Assembly: GCA_930367205.1 (NCBI GenBank)
Contig: CAKNEZ010000002.1
Coordinates: 1,026,343-1,090,342 of the forward strand
Direction: 5' to 3'
DNA from: Acanthosoma haemorrhoidale
Taxonomy: Eukaryota; Arthropoda; Insecta; Hemiptera; Acanthosomatidae
Length of the DNA stretch: 64,000 nt
The translations under genes were made by a program, and so were the position numbers. Positions 23,318-35,015 of the stretch are shown one piece after another (the first letter of the stretch is position 1; each line of letters starts with the position of its first letter). The notes below the pieces were generated by a model, which saw nothing but the letters and a program-made list of their open reading frames with translations, was not told where the DNA came from and ran no database searches.

Positions 23318-24634
23318 ATAAATGTTGGGATAAATGTTTATCATCCCATAGCACTCTCTTCGGGTGTCTAAATCATTAGGAATAAATCAAACTATGATTT
23401 TCAAGAGGCAGACGGCACTATAATTCAAAATTCAAAATTGCTTTCCTCGTAAAGAAAGCTCCGTATTATTCAATTAGAAATAGTACATACAATGTATATA
23501 CCATATAATAGTTGGATTTGGTGGCGTCGGGCTACTATAATAACCATTTTTCATATTAAAGGATACCACAAACGATGTTTGTTCTAGATATTAAAATAAT
23601 TTTTAGGGGTATCTAGAGACTATATCGCCACTCCTCACGACGTCCTCTAAACGAGGAACCCAATCCGAGGGATAGCCGGCCCGACATATCATCAAATATC
23701 CGACAAATTATATTTTCAATATCAGCGATGAGCGAAATGATTTCATTTAAAAGAAAAAAAATTAAGTTAAATAATGATAAGGTGAGCCCAATTTTATATA
23801 TTTCAAAGACAAAATAAAGAAAGCTATTTTTTAATTAGCTAATCAAAACTGGGGTTTTTCATGTCAAAGACACTACTCCAGGGAAAAGACAGAATTAAAC
23901 TTGTTGAGATGAAAAAAAAATTAATAAAAATAATAGTGGGGATAACGACTGAAAAGGATAACTAGTTCCGGATTAGTGAGGTCGGGATCAGCAAATTTTT
24001 ACGGCTTACTACATACAGGAGGAGGTTTTATCTTTGAGCTAAGGATAAACAGGCACCAAAATATTATTGCGGGAATCACCCGATCGATACAATCATTCGA
24101 GATCATAGTTGGATTAGGAATAATGATTCAGAAATAAAGTTACAGCAAGAGTCACTATTTAATTCGGCAGCAAAGTAATATTAAAAATAATTTAATGAAC
24201 GGATCTCAGCGGATTCCTAACGAATAACATATACCCAATTTTTTTTTTATGTGTATCTCCAAAAATAAAAAATCTTATAAAATATTGTCATTATAAATAC
24301 TAGCAAATCAGATGAGGGAAATCTCAAAAATATAATAAATAATACGTTTTGGAGCGTTTACTAAATAGCTCGGGAGATAGCTCGGTCGAAGTTGAAGGGT
24401 GAATACCAAGGATGAAGCTACACTAGCGCCACCTGTGTAATCATTAGATAACCTGTGGGATCGAGAGGGATGCAGAGATATATGCACTCATACGGGTAGG
24501 GAAATGTTTTCGGTGCGTTTAAACTATTTATACTCGATAATATATTGTGTAGTAAGATAAATCAAACATATTTTTTGTATATTACAGCAACTGGTGAATC
24601 GCTAGACGGCCATTCATCGTCTCCGAATCCAGTT

Positions 24635-24664
24635 CAATCTCGCAAGTGCAGTTAGGTTTGACTT
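24635..24664 (+). promoter_or_regulatory. Candidate PSE-like promoter of U1 copy 4
   Basis: Same string at -60 to -31, with one change (tgcAgttagg). Confidence 0.38.
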
Positions 24665-24694
24665 GACAACTATCGGATTTTCCCAAATTATAGC

Positions 24695-24856
24695 TTACTT
24701 ACCTGGCGTGGGGCCTACCGTGATCAATAAGGCGGTTCCCCCAGGATGAGGCTTTTCCATTGCACTTTCGTTGAGCTGACCCCTGCGAATACCCCAAATG
24801 CGGGTATCTCGGGCGCGTAACTTCCGGTATTCGGGACTGCGTTTGCGCTTTCCCAT
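24695..24856 (+). ncRNA. U1: U1 snRNA copy 4 (hybrid of the two classes)
   Basis: The 5' half matches the canonical class (gatcaataaggcgg, actttcgttgagctg). The 3' half matches the altered class (accccaaatgcgggtat, gcgtaacttccggtattcgg, gctttcccat). The Sm site is therefore lost. The first base is T instead of A (ttacttacctg), which leaves the splice-site-pairing bases intact. It is best explained by gene conversion or crossover between units. Confidence 0.85.
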
Positions 24857-25161
24857 TATAATTTCACCACAAACAATTAATATCAGGGAAGGTGTACAGG
24901 GGAGACCGACCAGTACTGTAGACCTACCTGTAGGGTCTCGTTCCGGACGTACGCTTGCCACTGTTTTTACTTAGTGCCAGCTGTTCACACCCCCACACCT
25001 AGTTTGTTTACATGCAGTCATATAATCAGGCATCACCACCGTCTGTCTAACAAAACATATAACAACAGCTTCAGACTCATTCCCGTCGTCGTCGTCTTAC
25101 CTCGTTTTCTCTCTCTCTACCTACTTACGACTACTCTCCTACCCCCTCCCTACCTGATGAA

Positions 25162-25386
25162 TATTGGTATAATTCCGCATTTGTATTATTAGTTGTTTAT
25201 ATAATTTATATTTAGTTATAATGATAAGGGCGGCACTGTTGCGTTTTGGTGATCAGGTTGTCATGTGCCATATAGATTCCTATTGTGACCGTCCATGATT
25301 GAGTACTGTCCGTATATGTATCCAAATAAATCTGTGCTCTTCTTCGTTTAACTTGCATTTATACTTTATTTCCCTGCACCTTAAAA
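25162..25386 (+). repeat. Copia-A copy 2 5' LTR
   Basis: 225 bp. It shares the 5'-specific variants at the start (tattGg) and at tatAatttat with the other 5' LTRs. Confidence 0.88.
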
Positions 25387-25400
25387 GGTTATGGGCCCAG
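25387..25400 (+). other. Primer-binding site (Copia-A copy 2)
   Basis: ggttatgggcccag, complementary to the tRNA-iMet anticodon region. Confidence 0.85.
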
Positions 25401-25524
25401 GGTATTGATTTTGCAAGTTTTGTTTTAACGAAAGAGTCGGATTCAGTTTTTGTATGTTTGTGCGGTGCGGTGTTAACCTGTTGGACTCACGTGTGCGGTC
25501 GGTTTCGGTTTGTTCGTTTATGCG

Positions 25525-27306
25525 ATGGCTAGTTCAACTATGAACCTTCCTTTCGGTATAAAGCCATTCGATGGCTCAAATTTTGGTAATTGGGACTTCA
25601 GGATAAAATTGTTACTTGTGCAAAACGGAGTACTTCGAGTTCTGAAAGAGGACCCCCCAACTGGGGAAGCTGAACTCAAGTTGTTTAATCAAGAAGATGT
25701 AAGAGCCCGTAATGTTATTGTGCAAGGACCTGCCGATAATGTATTACCTACAATTAAGGAAAAGAAGACTGCGAAGGGAATAATAGATGCCCTAGCAGCG
25801 ACTTATGAAAAGCGTGGGATGAAATCGCTTGTCACCGCCCAGAAGGCTTGGAGAAAATTGGAACATAATAATGATCGCCCTCTCCAAGAGTTTTTCCAAA
25901 CGTTTGATTCAATGGCTTCGGAGGTGAGAGTGGCTGGTGGTAATTTAAAAGAGGATGAGGTTGTAAACCAGCTTCTTGTTGCAATGCCGTCCGATTATGA
26001 TTCTGTGGTGTCTGCGAGGGACATTTTGTGTAGTAAGGACAAGACGGCCGTTACTTTGGAGTATGTGAAAAATACACTTCTGGCTGAATATGAGAGGAAT
26101 TTGAAGAAAGAAGATCACCCGTCAGCAAATGTTTTTTCAGCTTATAAAAATAGAGCTAAAAGCTTTAATAAAAATTTGAAGGTTGGTCAAAACAAAAGTA
26201 TGTCTAACGTTATTTGTTATTATTGCAAAAATCAAGGTCATTTTAAGAATAATTGTCCTAAACTTAAAAATAAAGGATTTGCCGCCATTTCTAGTGATAA
26301 CAACTGTGAGGAATTTCTGTTTACTACCCAGGATAACAGTAGTGATACTACAACAGATAAGGCAGTAGTTTGTAAGCAATCGTCTGATGAAGTATGCTTT
26401 GTATTCGATTCAGGTGCGACATGTCATCTTATAAGGGATGAGCTCAGTGTTTTTCTAAGAGATTCAACTCCAGCAAATGTTAATATTAGTGTGGCAAAGG
26501 CAGGTGAATCAGTGGTTGCGTTAAGGAAAGGAAATTTGTTTTGTGTGTCGGAAGATGGAAATAAAGTTCGTATAACTGATGCTTTTGTGTGCAAAAATTT
26601 AACAATGAATCTCTTATCTGTTATGAAGTTGGTGGAGAAGGGATGCAGAGTAGTATTCGAAAATTCCTGTGTTAAAATATTTAGGGGATCAAATGTTATG
26701 ACAGGCTATCTCGTTGGCAAATGGTATGTAATTAAACTTCACCTTCTTAAGGAACAAGCAAATGTTGTTGGTGCATGTAACATTCTAATGCATCGAAGGA
26801 TGGGGCATAGTTTATTATATCCTGACATTTATTTAAAGGGGAAGCAAACTAAATTATCATTCATGAAGAGCAACGAACCTAAGCACATCATGGTATCTCC
26901 AGAAGAATGCATTCCTGAAGATCAGAGTAAATCTCCCACACCTCAGGACAAATGTAAGTCTCCCATACCTGGACCGAGTGATGTTATAGAAGATATTGCA
27001 GGTGATTCTGATTCAGAAAGTATTTTCCGTGGTTTTCCTGACGAAACGACTGGTTATCCCAAGAAAGAACGAAAATCAACAAGGAAAAAGGTAAAACCAG
27101 AGCATTTGGATGATTTTGTTATTAATTTTGCCTTAAATGAAATAGCTTTGTCCACTAATGCCGAAATAGATGTTCCCAAGACATTTTCAGATGCGATTCA
27201 CGATCCCGATTGGCAGCAAGCCATTAACGAAGAATTAACCTCATTAGAAAGTAATAAGACTTGGGAAGAGGTAGATGTTCCACCGGATTTGACCCCCATT
27301 GACTGA
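25525..27306 (+). pseudogene. Copia-A copy 2 gag-protease ORF (integrase deleted)
   Basis: Same architecture as copy 1: gag, CCHC knuckle (here CKNQGHF), protease, pre-integrase stub, acidic linker. This is the only copy whose protease keeps the functional-looking DSGA motif. Copies 1 and 3 have DSGG. It ends at the same 4-bp-insertion TGA as copy 1. The integrase deletion has the same breakpoints in all copies, so it predates the array expansion. Confidence 0.87.
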
Positions 27307-27401
27307 CTGTAAGTGGGTTTTCACCATAAAGACTTCCAAGGGTGAATCTAAGAAGAAGGCGTGGTTTTCAACAACATCTCGATGACGTTGACAACATCTA
27401 A

Positions 27402-28604
27402 GCACCGGTTGCCCGTTTCACGACACTTCGAGTACTTCTTTCTACGGCTGCAGAGAAGGATCTATTAATAGATCAGCTTGATGTTAGGAGTGCGTTTCTT
27501 AAAAGTGATCAAAAGGTGCCAGTTTATATAAAGCCACCGGAAGGCTATAAAAGTGATAAAGTGTTAAAATTGAAAAAGGCTTTATATGGTCTCAGACAAA
27601 GTCCAAAAGTGTGGAATGACCATTGAAATGATAGATTATTGAAATTTGGATTTTGTAGATCTAATGTAGACCCATGTTTATATTTTGATGACAGTGTTTA
27701 TATTCTTGTATGGGTTGATGATTTTCTATTGATAGCTAATTCTAAATCTAAATTGGAAAATGTTAAGAAATTATTAATGACAGATTTAGAATGTAAAGAT
27801 TATTATAATAATGGAAATTTAGAATTTTTAGGGTTGAATATTTTCAGAAATAAACTAGGGAATATTGTAATTAAACAGGAAAATCTTATTAAGAAAATAT
27901 TTCATAAGTTTAATATGTCAGATGCTAAATCTAAGCGAATACCTATTGAGCCTAAGCTTAATCTCGAAAAAGGAGATCCGAATAATTGTCCTAAGCTACC
28001 TTATAAAGAACTTTTAGGAAGCTTAATGTATTTGATGGTCGCTTCTCGACCAGATCTAACTTATGCAATTTCATATTTTGGTAGATTTCAAAACTGTTTT
28101 ACTGTAACTCATTGGAAGCACTTGAAAAATGTTGTAAGATACTTGAAACATAGTCCTGACATGGCTCTTAGCTTTCACAAATCTAACTCTAGTGATGTTC
28201 ATATAAATGCATATGTTGATGCAGACTTTGTATTTGACAAAAATGGCAGAAAAAGTGTATCTGGTTACGTTATCAAGGTTAATAATAATGTTGTTTCATG
28301 GGGATCCAGGAAACAAGGTGTAGTTGCTTTAATTAGCTGTGAAGCCAAATATTATGCACTAGGTGACTGTATTAAAGAGGTACTATTTTTGAAAAAATTA
28401 TTAAATGAGAGTTTTAACTTTAAAGGTAAAATTAATATTTTTGAAGACAACCAGGGCACTATTGAAATTGCAAGTACCTGTGAGACCAAAAGGTCCAAAC
28501 ATTTTGATGTAAAGTTTAATTTTGTAAAAGATATTGTTGATAAAAATATAGTTAAATTGCATTATGTTGATTCTTCTAATCAAATAGCGGATTTGATGAC
28601 GTAA
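27402..28604 (+). pseudogene. Copia-A copy 2 RT-RNase H fragment
   Basis: Colinear with 4419-5621: APVARF, DQLDVRSAFL, the shared TGA after WNDH, WVDD, and RNase H (AYVDADF, DNQGTIE). One extra change alters ALSSCEAKY to ALISCEAKY. The frame ends with TAA at 28602. Confidence 0.85.
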
Positions 28605-28685
28605 TCCTTAGCTTTTAGTAAATTCTCGATTTTTGTTGAACATTTAAACTTGATAGATTGTAAGTAATGCGAAATTAGAAGAGTG

Positions 28686-28910
28686 CATTAGTATAATTCC
28701 GCATTTGCATTATTAGTTGTTTATATGATTTATATTTAGTTACAATGATAAGGGCGGCACTGTTGCGTTTTGGTGATCAGGTTGGCATGTGCCTCATAGA
28801 TTCCTATTATGACCGTCCATGAGTGAGTACTGTCCGTATATGTATCCAAATAAATCTGTGCTCTTCTTCGTTTAACTTGCATTTATACTTTATTTCCCTG
28901 CACCTTAAAA
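28686..28910 (+). repeat. Copia-A copy 2 3' LTR
   Basis: 225 bp. It carries the 3'-specific variants tatGatttat and cctCatag, plus private changes (Cattag, tttgCattat). Confidence 0.88.
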
Positions 28911-30742
28911 ATGAACTAACTGCCTGACTGACATTGATGACGAGATTCATAATTTTTCCCCTTTCCCCTCTCCGAGGCAGAGACAATCCTCCACAATGAG
29001 ATGATCATTGTGTCTCACCATCTCAATACTGCGTCGTCATACCTAGCCCAGAGTTTCCGTGAAAATTTATTGATTGATTGATTGATCAGTGTTTTTGGTA
29101 CAATGAGAAAAATTCAAAATCGAATAGTTTTTTTCTGGGCTCTACTTTAGTTAAATATTTGGATAATTATGTCTAGAAGAGACTAAATATATAAAAACTG
29201 GAAGGGGAGCTCGGCGCGTATCGTATAGATAGATATAACATCGGACAGAGCATCGGGATGGGTTGATATTCGACTGCATCCAGCTCTCCCCCGGGCAAGA
29301 TAGGACCGGTCAGCCTAACGTTTCCGCCCATCTAATGGGTCCAAGAGCAAGTGTTAATGGGAAGCACCTCCGTTTCTCAGATAGGCCGAACGAAGGCCTA
29401 AAAAAATCCGAAAACTATAAGCCGTCGTGTATTTATTACAGGAGGATATTTAAGATAAATGTTTATCATCCCATAGCACTCTCTTCGGGTGTCTAAATCA
29501 TTAGGAATAAATCAAACTATGATTTTCAAGAGGCAGACGGCACTATAATTCAAAATTCAAAATTTCTTTCCTCGTAAAGAAAGCTCCGTATTATTCATTT
29601 AGAAATAGTACATACAATGTATATATCATGTAATAGTTGGATTTGGTTGCGTCGGGTTACTATAATAACCATTTTTCATATTAAAGAATACCACAAACTA
29701 TGTTTGTTCTGGATATTAAAATAATTTTCAAGGGTATCTAGAGACTATATCGCCGCTCCTCACGACGTCCTCTAAACGTGGAGCCCAATCCGAGGGATAG
29801 CCGGCCCGACATATCATCAAATCTCCGACAAATTATATTTTCAATATTAGCGATAAGCAAAATGATTTCATTTAAAAGAAAAGAAATTAAGTAAAATAAT
29901 GATAAGGTGAGCCCAATTTTATATATTTCAAAGACAAAATAGAGAAAGCTATTTTTTAATTAGCTAATCACAACTGGGGTTTTTCATGTCAACGACACTA
30001 CTCCAGGGAACAGACAGAATCAAACTTGTTAAAATAAAAAAAAAAATTATAAAAATAATAGTGGGGATAACGACTGAAAGGAACACTAGGTCGGGATCAG
30101 TAAATTTTTACGGCTTACTACATACAGGAGGAGGTTTTATCTGTGGGCTAAGGATAAACAGGCACCAAAATATTATTGCGGGAGTCACTCGATTGATACA
30201 ATCATTTTAGATCATAGTTGGATTAGGAATAATGATTCATAAATAAAGTGACAGCAATAATCATTATTTAATTCGGTGGCAAAGTAATATTAAAAATAAT
30301 TTAATGAACGGATCTCAGTGGATTCCTAACAGATAACATATACCCAATATTTTTTTATTTGTAACTCCAAAAATAAAAAATCTTATAAAATATTCTCATT
30401 AAAAATACTAGCAAATAAGATGAGGGAAATCTTAAAAATATAATAAATAATACTTTTGGAGCGTTTACTAAATAGCTCGGGAGATAGTTCACTTGAAGTT
30501 GAAAGGGTGGATACTGGGAATGAAGCTACACTATCGCCACCTGTGTAATCATTAGATAACCTGTGGGATCGAGAGGGATGCAGAGATATATGCACTCATA
30601 CGGGTAGAAAAATGTTTTCGGTGCGTTTAAACTATTTATACTCGATAATATATTGTGTAGTAAGATAAATGAAACATTTTTTTTGTATACTACAGCATCT
30701 GGTTGTTTGCTAGACGCCCATTCATTTTCTCCGTATCCAGTT

Positions 30743-30772
30743 CAATCTCGCAAGTGAGGTTAGGTTTGACTT
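30743..30772 (+). promoter_or_regulatory. Candidate PSE-like promoter of U1 copy 5
   Basis: Same conserved string at -60 to -31, identical to unit 1 over this stretch. Confidence 0.4.
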
Positions 30773-30802
30773 GACGGCTAGCGGATTTTCCCAAATTATA
30801 GC

Positions 30803-30965
30803 ATACTTACCTGGCGTGGGGGCCTACCGTGATCAACAAGGTGGTACCCCCAGAGTGAGGCTTTTCCATTGCACTTTGGTTTAGCTGACCCCTGCGAATA
30901 CCCCAAATGCGGGTATCTCGGGCGCGTAACTTCCAGTATTCGGGACTGCGTTCGCGCTTTCCCAT
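30803..30965 (+). ncRNA. U1: U1 snRNA copy 5 (variant, Sm site altered)
   Basis: 163 nt with a perfect 5' arm atacttacctg and all four stem-loops recognisable (gatcaacaagg, attgcac, ataccc/gggtat, gcgttcgcgc). The Sm region is taacttccagtatt. This copy is the cleanest member of the altered class. The damage is confined to the Sm site and its immediate 3' side. Confidence 0.86.
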
Positions 30966-31270
30966 TATAATTTCACCACAAACAATTAATATAAGGGAAG
31001 GTGTACAGAGGAGACTTACCTCTATTGTAGAACTACCTATAGGGTCTCCTTCTGGATGTACGCTTCCTGTTGTTTGAACTTAGTGAAAGCTTTTCATGAC
31101 CCCACACCTGGTTTGTTTACATACAGTCATATAATCAAGCATCACCACCGTCTGTCTAACAAAACATATAACAACACCTTCAGACTCATTCCCGTCGTCG
31201 TCGTCTTACCTCGTTTATTCTCTCTCTACCTACTTACGACTACTCTCCTACCCCCTCCCTACCTGATGAA

Positions 31271-31495
31271 TATTGGTATAATTCCGCATTTGTATTATTA
31301 GTTGTTTATATAATTTATATTTAGTTATAATGATAAGGGCGGCACTGTTGCGTTTTGGTGATCAGGTTGGCATGTGCCTTATAGATTCCTATTGTGACCG
31401 TCCATGAGTGAGTACTGTCCGTATATGTATCCAAATAAATCTGTGCTCTTCTTCGTTTAACTTGCATTTATACTTTATTTCCCTGCACCTTAAAA
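31271..31495 (+). repeat. Copia-A copy 3 5' LTR
   Basis: 225 bp with 5'-specific variants (tattGg, tatAatttat, cctTatag). Confidence 0.88.
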
Positions 31496-31509
31496 GGTTA
31501 TGGGCCCAG
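31496..31509 (+). other. Primer-binding site (Copia-A copy 3)
   Basis: ggttatgggcccag, complementary to the tRNA-iMet anticodon region. Confidence 0.85.
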
Positions 31510-31633
31510 GGTATTGATTTTGCAAGTTTTTTTTTAACGAAAGAGTCGGATTCAGTTTTTGTTTGTTTGTGCGGTGCGGTGTTAACCTGTTGGACTCACG
31601 TGCGCGGTCGGTTTCGGTTTGTTCGTTTATGCG

Positions 31634-33490
31634 ATGGCTAGTTCAACTATGAACCTTCCTTTCGGTATAAAGCCATTCGATGGCTCAAATTTTGGTAATT
31701 GGGACTTCAGGATAAAATTGTTACTTGAGCAAAACGGAGTACGTAGAGTTCTGAAAGAGGACCCCCCAACTGGGGAAGCTGAACTCAAGTTGTTTAATCA
31801 AGAATATGTAAGAGCCCATAATGTTATTGTGCAAGGACCTGCCGATAATATATTACCTACAATTAAGGAAAAGAAGACGGCGAAGGGAATAATAGATGCC
31901 CTAGCAGCGACTTATGAAAAGCGTGGGATGAAATCGCTTGTCACCGCCCAGAAGGCTTGGAGAAAATTGGAACATAATAATGATCGCCCTCTCCAAGAGT
32001 TTTTCCAAACGTTTGATTCAATGGCTTCGGAGGTGAGAGTGGCTGGTGGTAATTTAGAAGAGAATGAGGTTGTAAATCAGCTTCTTGTTGCAATGCCGTC
32101 CGATTATGATTCTGTAGTATCTGCGATGGACATTTTGTGCAGTAAGGACAAGACGGCCGTTACTTTGGAGTATGTGAAAAATACACTTCTGGCTGAATAT
32201 GAGAGGAATTTGAAGAAAGAAGATGACCCGTCAGCAAATGTTTTTTCAGCTTATAAAAATAGAGCTAAAAGCTTTAATAAAAATTTGAAGGTTAGTCAAA
32301 ACAAAAGTATGTCTAACGTTATTTGTTATTATTGCAAAAATCGAGGTCATTTTAAGAATAATTGTCCTAAACTTAAAAATAAAGGATTTGCCGCCATTTC
32401 TAGTGATAACAACTGTGAGGAATTTCTGTTTACTACCCAGGATAACAGTAGTGATACTACAACAGATAAGGCAGTAGTTTGTAAGCAATCGTCTGATGAA
32501 GTATGCTTTGTATTCGATTCAGGTGGGACATGTCATCTTATAAGGGATGAGCTCAGTGTTTTTCTAAGAGATTCAACTCCAGCAAATGTTAATATTAGTG
32601 TGGCAAAGGCAGGTGAATCAGTGGTTGCGTTAAGGAAAGGAAATTTGTTTTGTGTGCCGGAAGATGGAAATAAAGTTCGTATAACTGATGCTTTTGTGTG
32701 CAAAAATTTAACAATGAATCTCTTATCTGTTATGAAGTTGGTGGAGAAGGGATGCAGAGTAGTATTCGAAAATTCCTGTGTCAAAATATTTAGGGGATCA
32801 AATGTTGTGACAGGCTATCTCGTTGGCAAATGGTATGTAATTAAACTTCACCTTCTTAAGGAACAAGCAAATGTTGTTGTTGCATGTAACAGTCTAATGC
32901 ATCGAAGGATTGGGCATAGTTTATTATATCCTGACATTTGTTTAAAGGGGAAGCAAACTAAATTATCATTCATGAAGAGCAACGAACCTAAGCACATCAT
33001 GGTATCTCCAGAAGAATGCATTCCTGAAGATCAGAGTAAATCTCCCACACCTCAGGACAAATGTAAGTCTCCCATACCTGGACCGAGTGATGTTATAGAA
33101 GATATTGCAGGTGATTCTGATTCAGAAAGTATTTTCCGTGGTTTTCCTGACGAAACGACTGGTTATCCCAAGAAAGAACGAAAATCAACAAGGAAAAAGG
33201 TAAAACCAGAGCATTTGGATGATTTTGTTATTAATTTTGCCTTAAATGAAATAGCTTTGTCCACTAATGCCGAAATAGATGTTCCCAAGACATTTTCAGA
33301 TGCGATTCACGATCCCGATTGGCAGCAAGCCATTAACGAAGAATTAACCTCATTAGAAAGTAATAAGACTTGGGAAGAGGTAGATGTTCCACCGGATTTG
33401 ACCCCCATTGACTGTATGTGGGTTTTCACCATAAAGACTTCCAACGGTGAATCTAAGAAGAAGGCGCGGTTTTCAACAACATCTCGATGA
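31634..33490 (+). pseudogene. Copia-A copy 3 gag-protease ORF reading into RT
   Basis: As in copies 1 and 2, but without the 4-bp insertion, so the frame continues past PID into the conserved RT start CMWVFTIKTSNGESKKKAR before a TGA at 33488. This shows the original join between linker and RT. The protease is DSGG. The integrase deletion is identical to the other copies. A frameshift follows before APVARF. Confidence 0.87.
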
Positions 33491-33506
33491 CGTTGACAAC
33501 ATCTAA

Positions 33507-34709
33507 GCACCGGTTGCCCGTTTCACGACACTTCGAGTACTTCTTTCTACGGCTGCAGAGAAGGATCTATTAATAGATCAGCTTGATGTTAGGAGTGCGT
33601 TTCTTAAAAGTGATCTAAAGGTGCCAGTTTATATAAAACCACCGGAAGGCTATAAAAGTGATAAAGTGTTAAAATTGAAAAAGGCTTTATATGGTCTCAG
33701 ACAAAGTCCAAAAGTGTGGAATGACCATTGAAATGATAGATTATTGAAATTTGGATTTTGTAGATCTAATGTAGACCCATGTTTATATTTTGATGACAAT
33801 GTTTATATTCTTGTATGGGTTGATGATTTTCTATTGATAGCTAATTCTAAATCTAAATTGGAAAATGTTAAGAAATTATTAATGACAGATTTAGAATGTA
33901 AAGATTATTATAATAATGGAAATTTAGAATTTTTAGGGTTGAATATTTTCAGAAATAAACTAGGGAATATTGTAATTAAACAGGAAAATCTTATTAAGAA
34001 AATATTTCATAAGTTTAATATGTCAGATGCTAAATCTAAGCGAATACCTATTGAGCCTAAGCTTAATCTCGAAAAAGGAGATCCGAATAATTGTCCTCAG
34101 CTACCTTATAAAGAACTTTTAGGAAGCTTAATGTATTTGATGGTCGCTTCTCGACCAGATCTAACTTATGCAATTTCATATTTTGGTAGATTTCAAAACT
34201 GTTTTACTGTAACTCATTGGAAGCACTTGAAAAATGTTGTAAGATACTTGAAACATAGTCCTGACATGGCTCTTAGCTTTCACAAATCTAACTCTAGTGA
34301 TGTTCATATAAATGCATATGTTGATGCAGACTTTGTATTTGACAAAAATGGCAGAAAAAGTGTATCTGGTTACGTTATCAAGGTTAATAATAATGTTGTT
34401 TCATGGGGATCCAGGAAACAAGGTGTAGTTGCTTTAAGTAGCTGTGAAGCCAAATATTATGCACTAGGTGACTGTATTAAAGAGGTACTATTTTTGAAAA
34501 AATTATTAAATGAGAGTTTTAACTTTTAAGGTAAAATTAATATTTTTGAAGACAACCAGGGCACTATTGAAATTGCAAGTACCTGTGAGACCAAAAGGTC
34601 CAAACATTTTGATGTAAAGTTTAATTTTGTAAAAGATATTGTTGATAAAAATATAGTTAAAATGCATTATGTTGATTCTTCTAATCAAATAGCGGATTTG
34701 ATGACCTAA
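33507..34709 (+). pseudogene. Copia-A copy 3 RT-RNase H fragment
   Basis: Colinear with copy 1, with the shared TGA after WNDH. A private A-to-T substitution makes a second stop at 34527 (ttt aaa ggt became ttt taa ggt), which truncates RNase H before the DNQGTIE motif. Confidence 0.85.
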
Positions 34710-34790
34710 TCCTTAGCTTTTAGTAAATTCTCCATTTTTGTTGAACATTTAAACTTGATAGATTGTAAGTAATGCGAAATTAGAAGAGTG

Positions 34791-35015
34791 TATTAGTATA
34801 ATTCCGCATTTGTATTATTAGTTGTTTATATGATTTATATTTAGTTATAATGATAAGGGCGGCACTGTTGCGTTTTGGTGATCAGGTTGGCATGTGCCTC
34901 ATAGATTCCTATTGTGACCGTCCATGAGTGAGTACTGTCCGTATATGTATCCAAATAAATCTGTGCTCTTCTTCGTTTAACTTGCATTTATACTTTATTT
35001 CCCTGCACCTTAAAA
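34791..35015 (+). repeat. Copia-A copy 3 3' LTR
   Basis: 225 bp with 3'-specific variants (tattAg, tatGatttat, cctCatag). Confidence 0.88.

Larger units (their letters stand above)
25162..28910 (+). mobile_element. Copia-A copy 2
   Basis: Same 3749-bp structure and same target site (atgaa at 25157-25161 and 28911-28915) as copy 1. The LTRs are 25162-25386 and 28686-28910, and the tRNA-iMet primer site is 25387-25400. It differs from copy 1 by scattered substitutions. Confidence 0.93.
16971..29099 (+). repeat. U1 snRNA tandem repeat unit 4 (Copia-B and Copia-A insertions)
   Basis: The most heavily interrupted unit: Copia-B (17391-23317, with a LINE inside) lies upstream of the U1 gene and Copia-A copy 2 downstream. 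About 60 bp of unit sequence ending gaataaatc is present on both sides of Copia-B (17331-17390 and 23330-23389). The 3' join is therefore a rearrangement rather than a clean target duplication. The stretches 23390-24634 and 28916-29099 are unit spacer. Confidence 0.87.
31271..35015 (+). mobile_element. Copia-A copy 3
   Basis: Same insertion site (atgaa 31266-31270 and 35016-35020). LTRs are 31271-31495 and 34791-35015, the primer site is 31496-31509. It is 3745 bp, 4 bp shorter than copies 1 and 2 because it lacks the 4-bp insertion near the end of the gag-protease ORF, which suggests the ancestral state. Confidence 0.93.
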
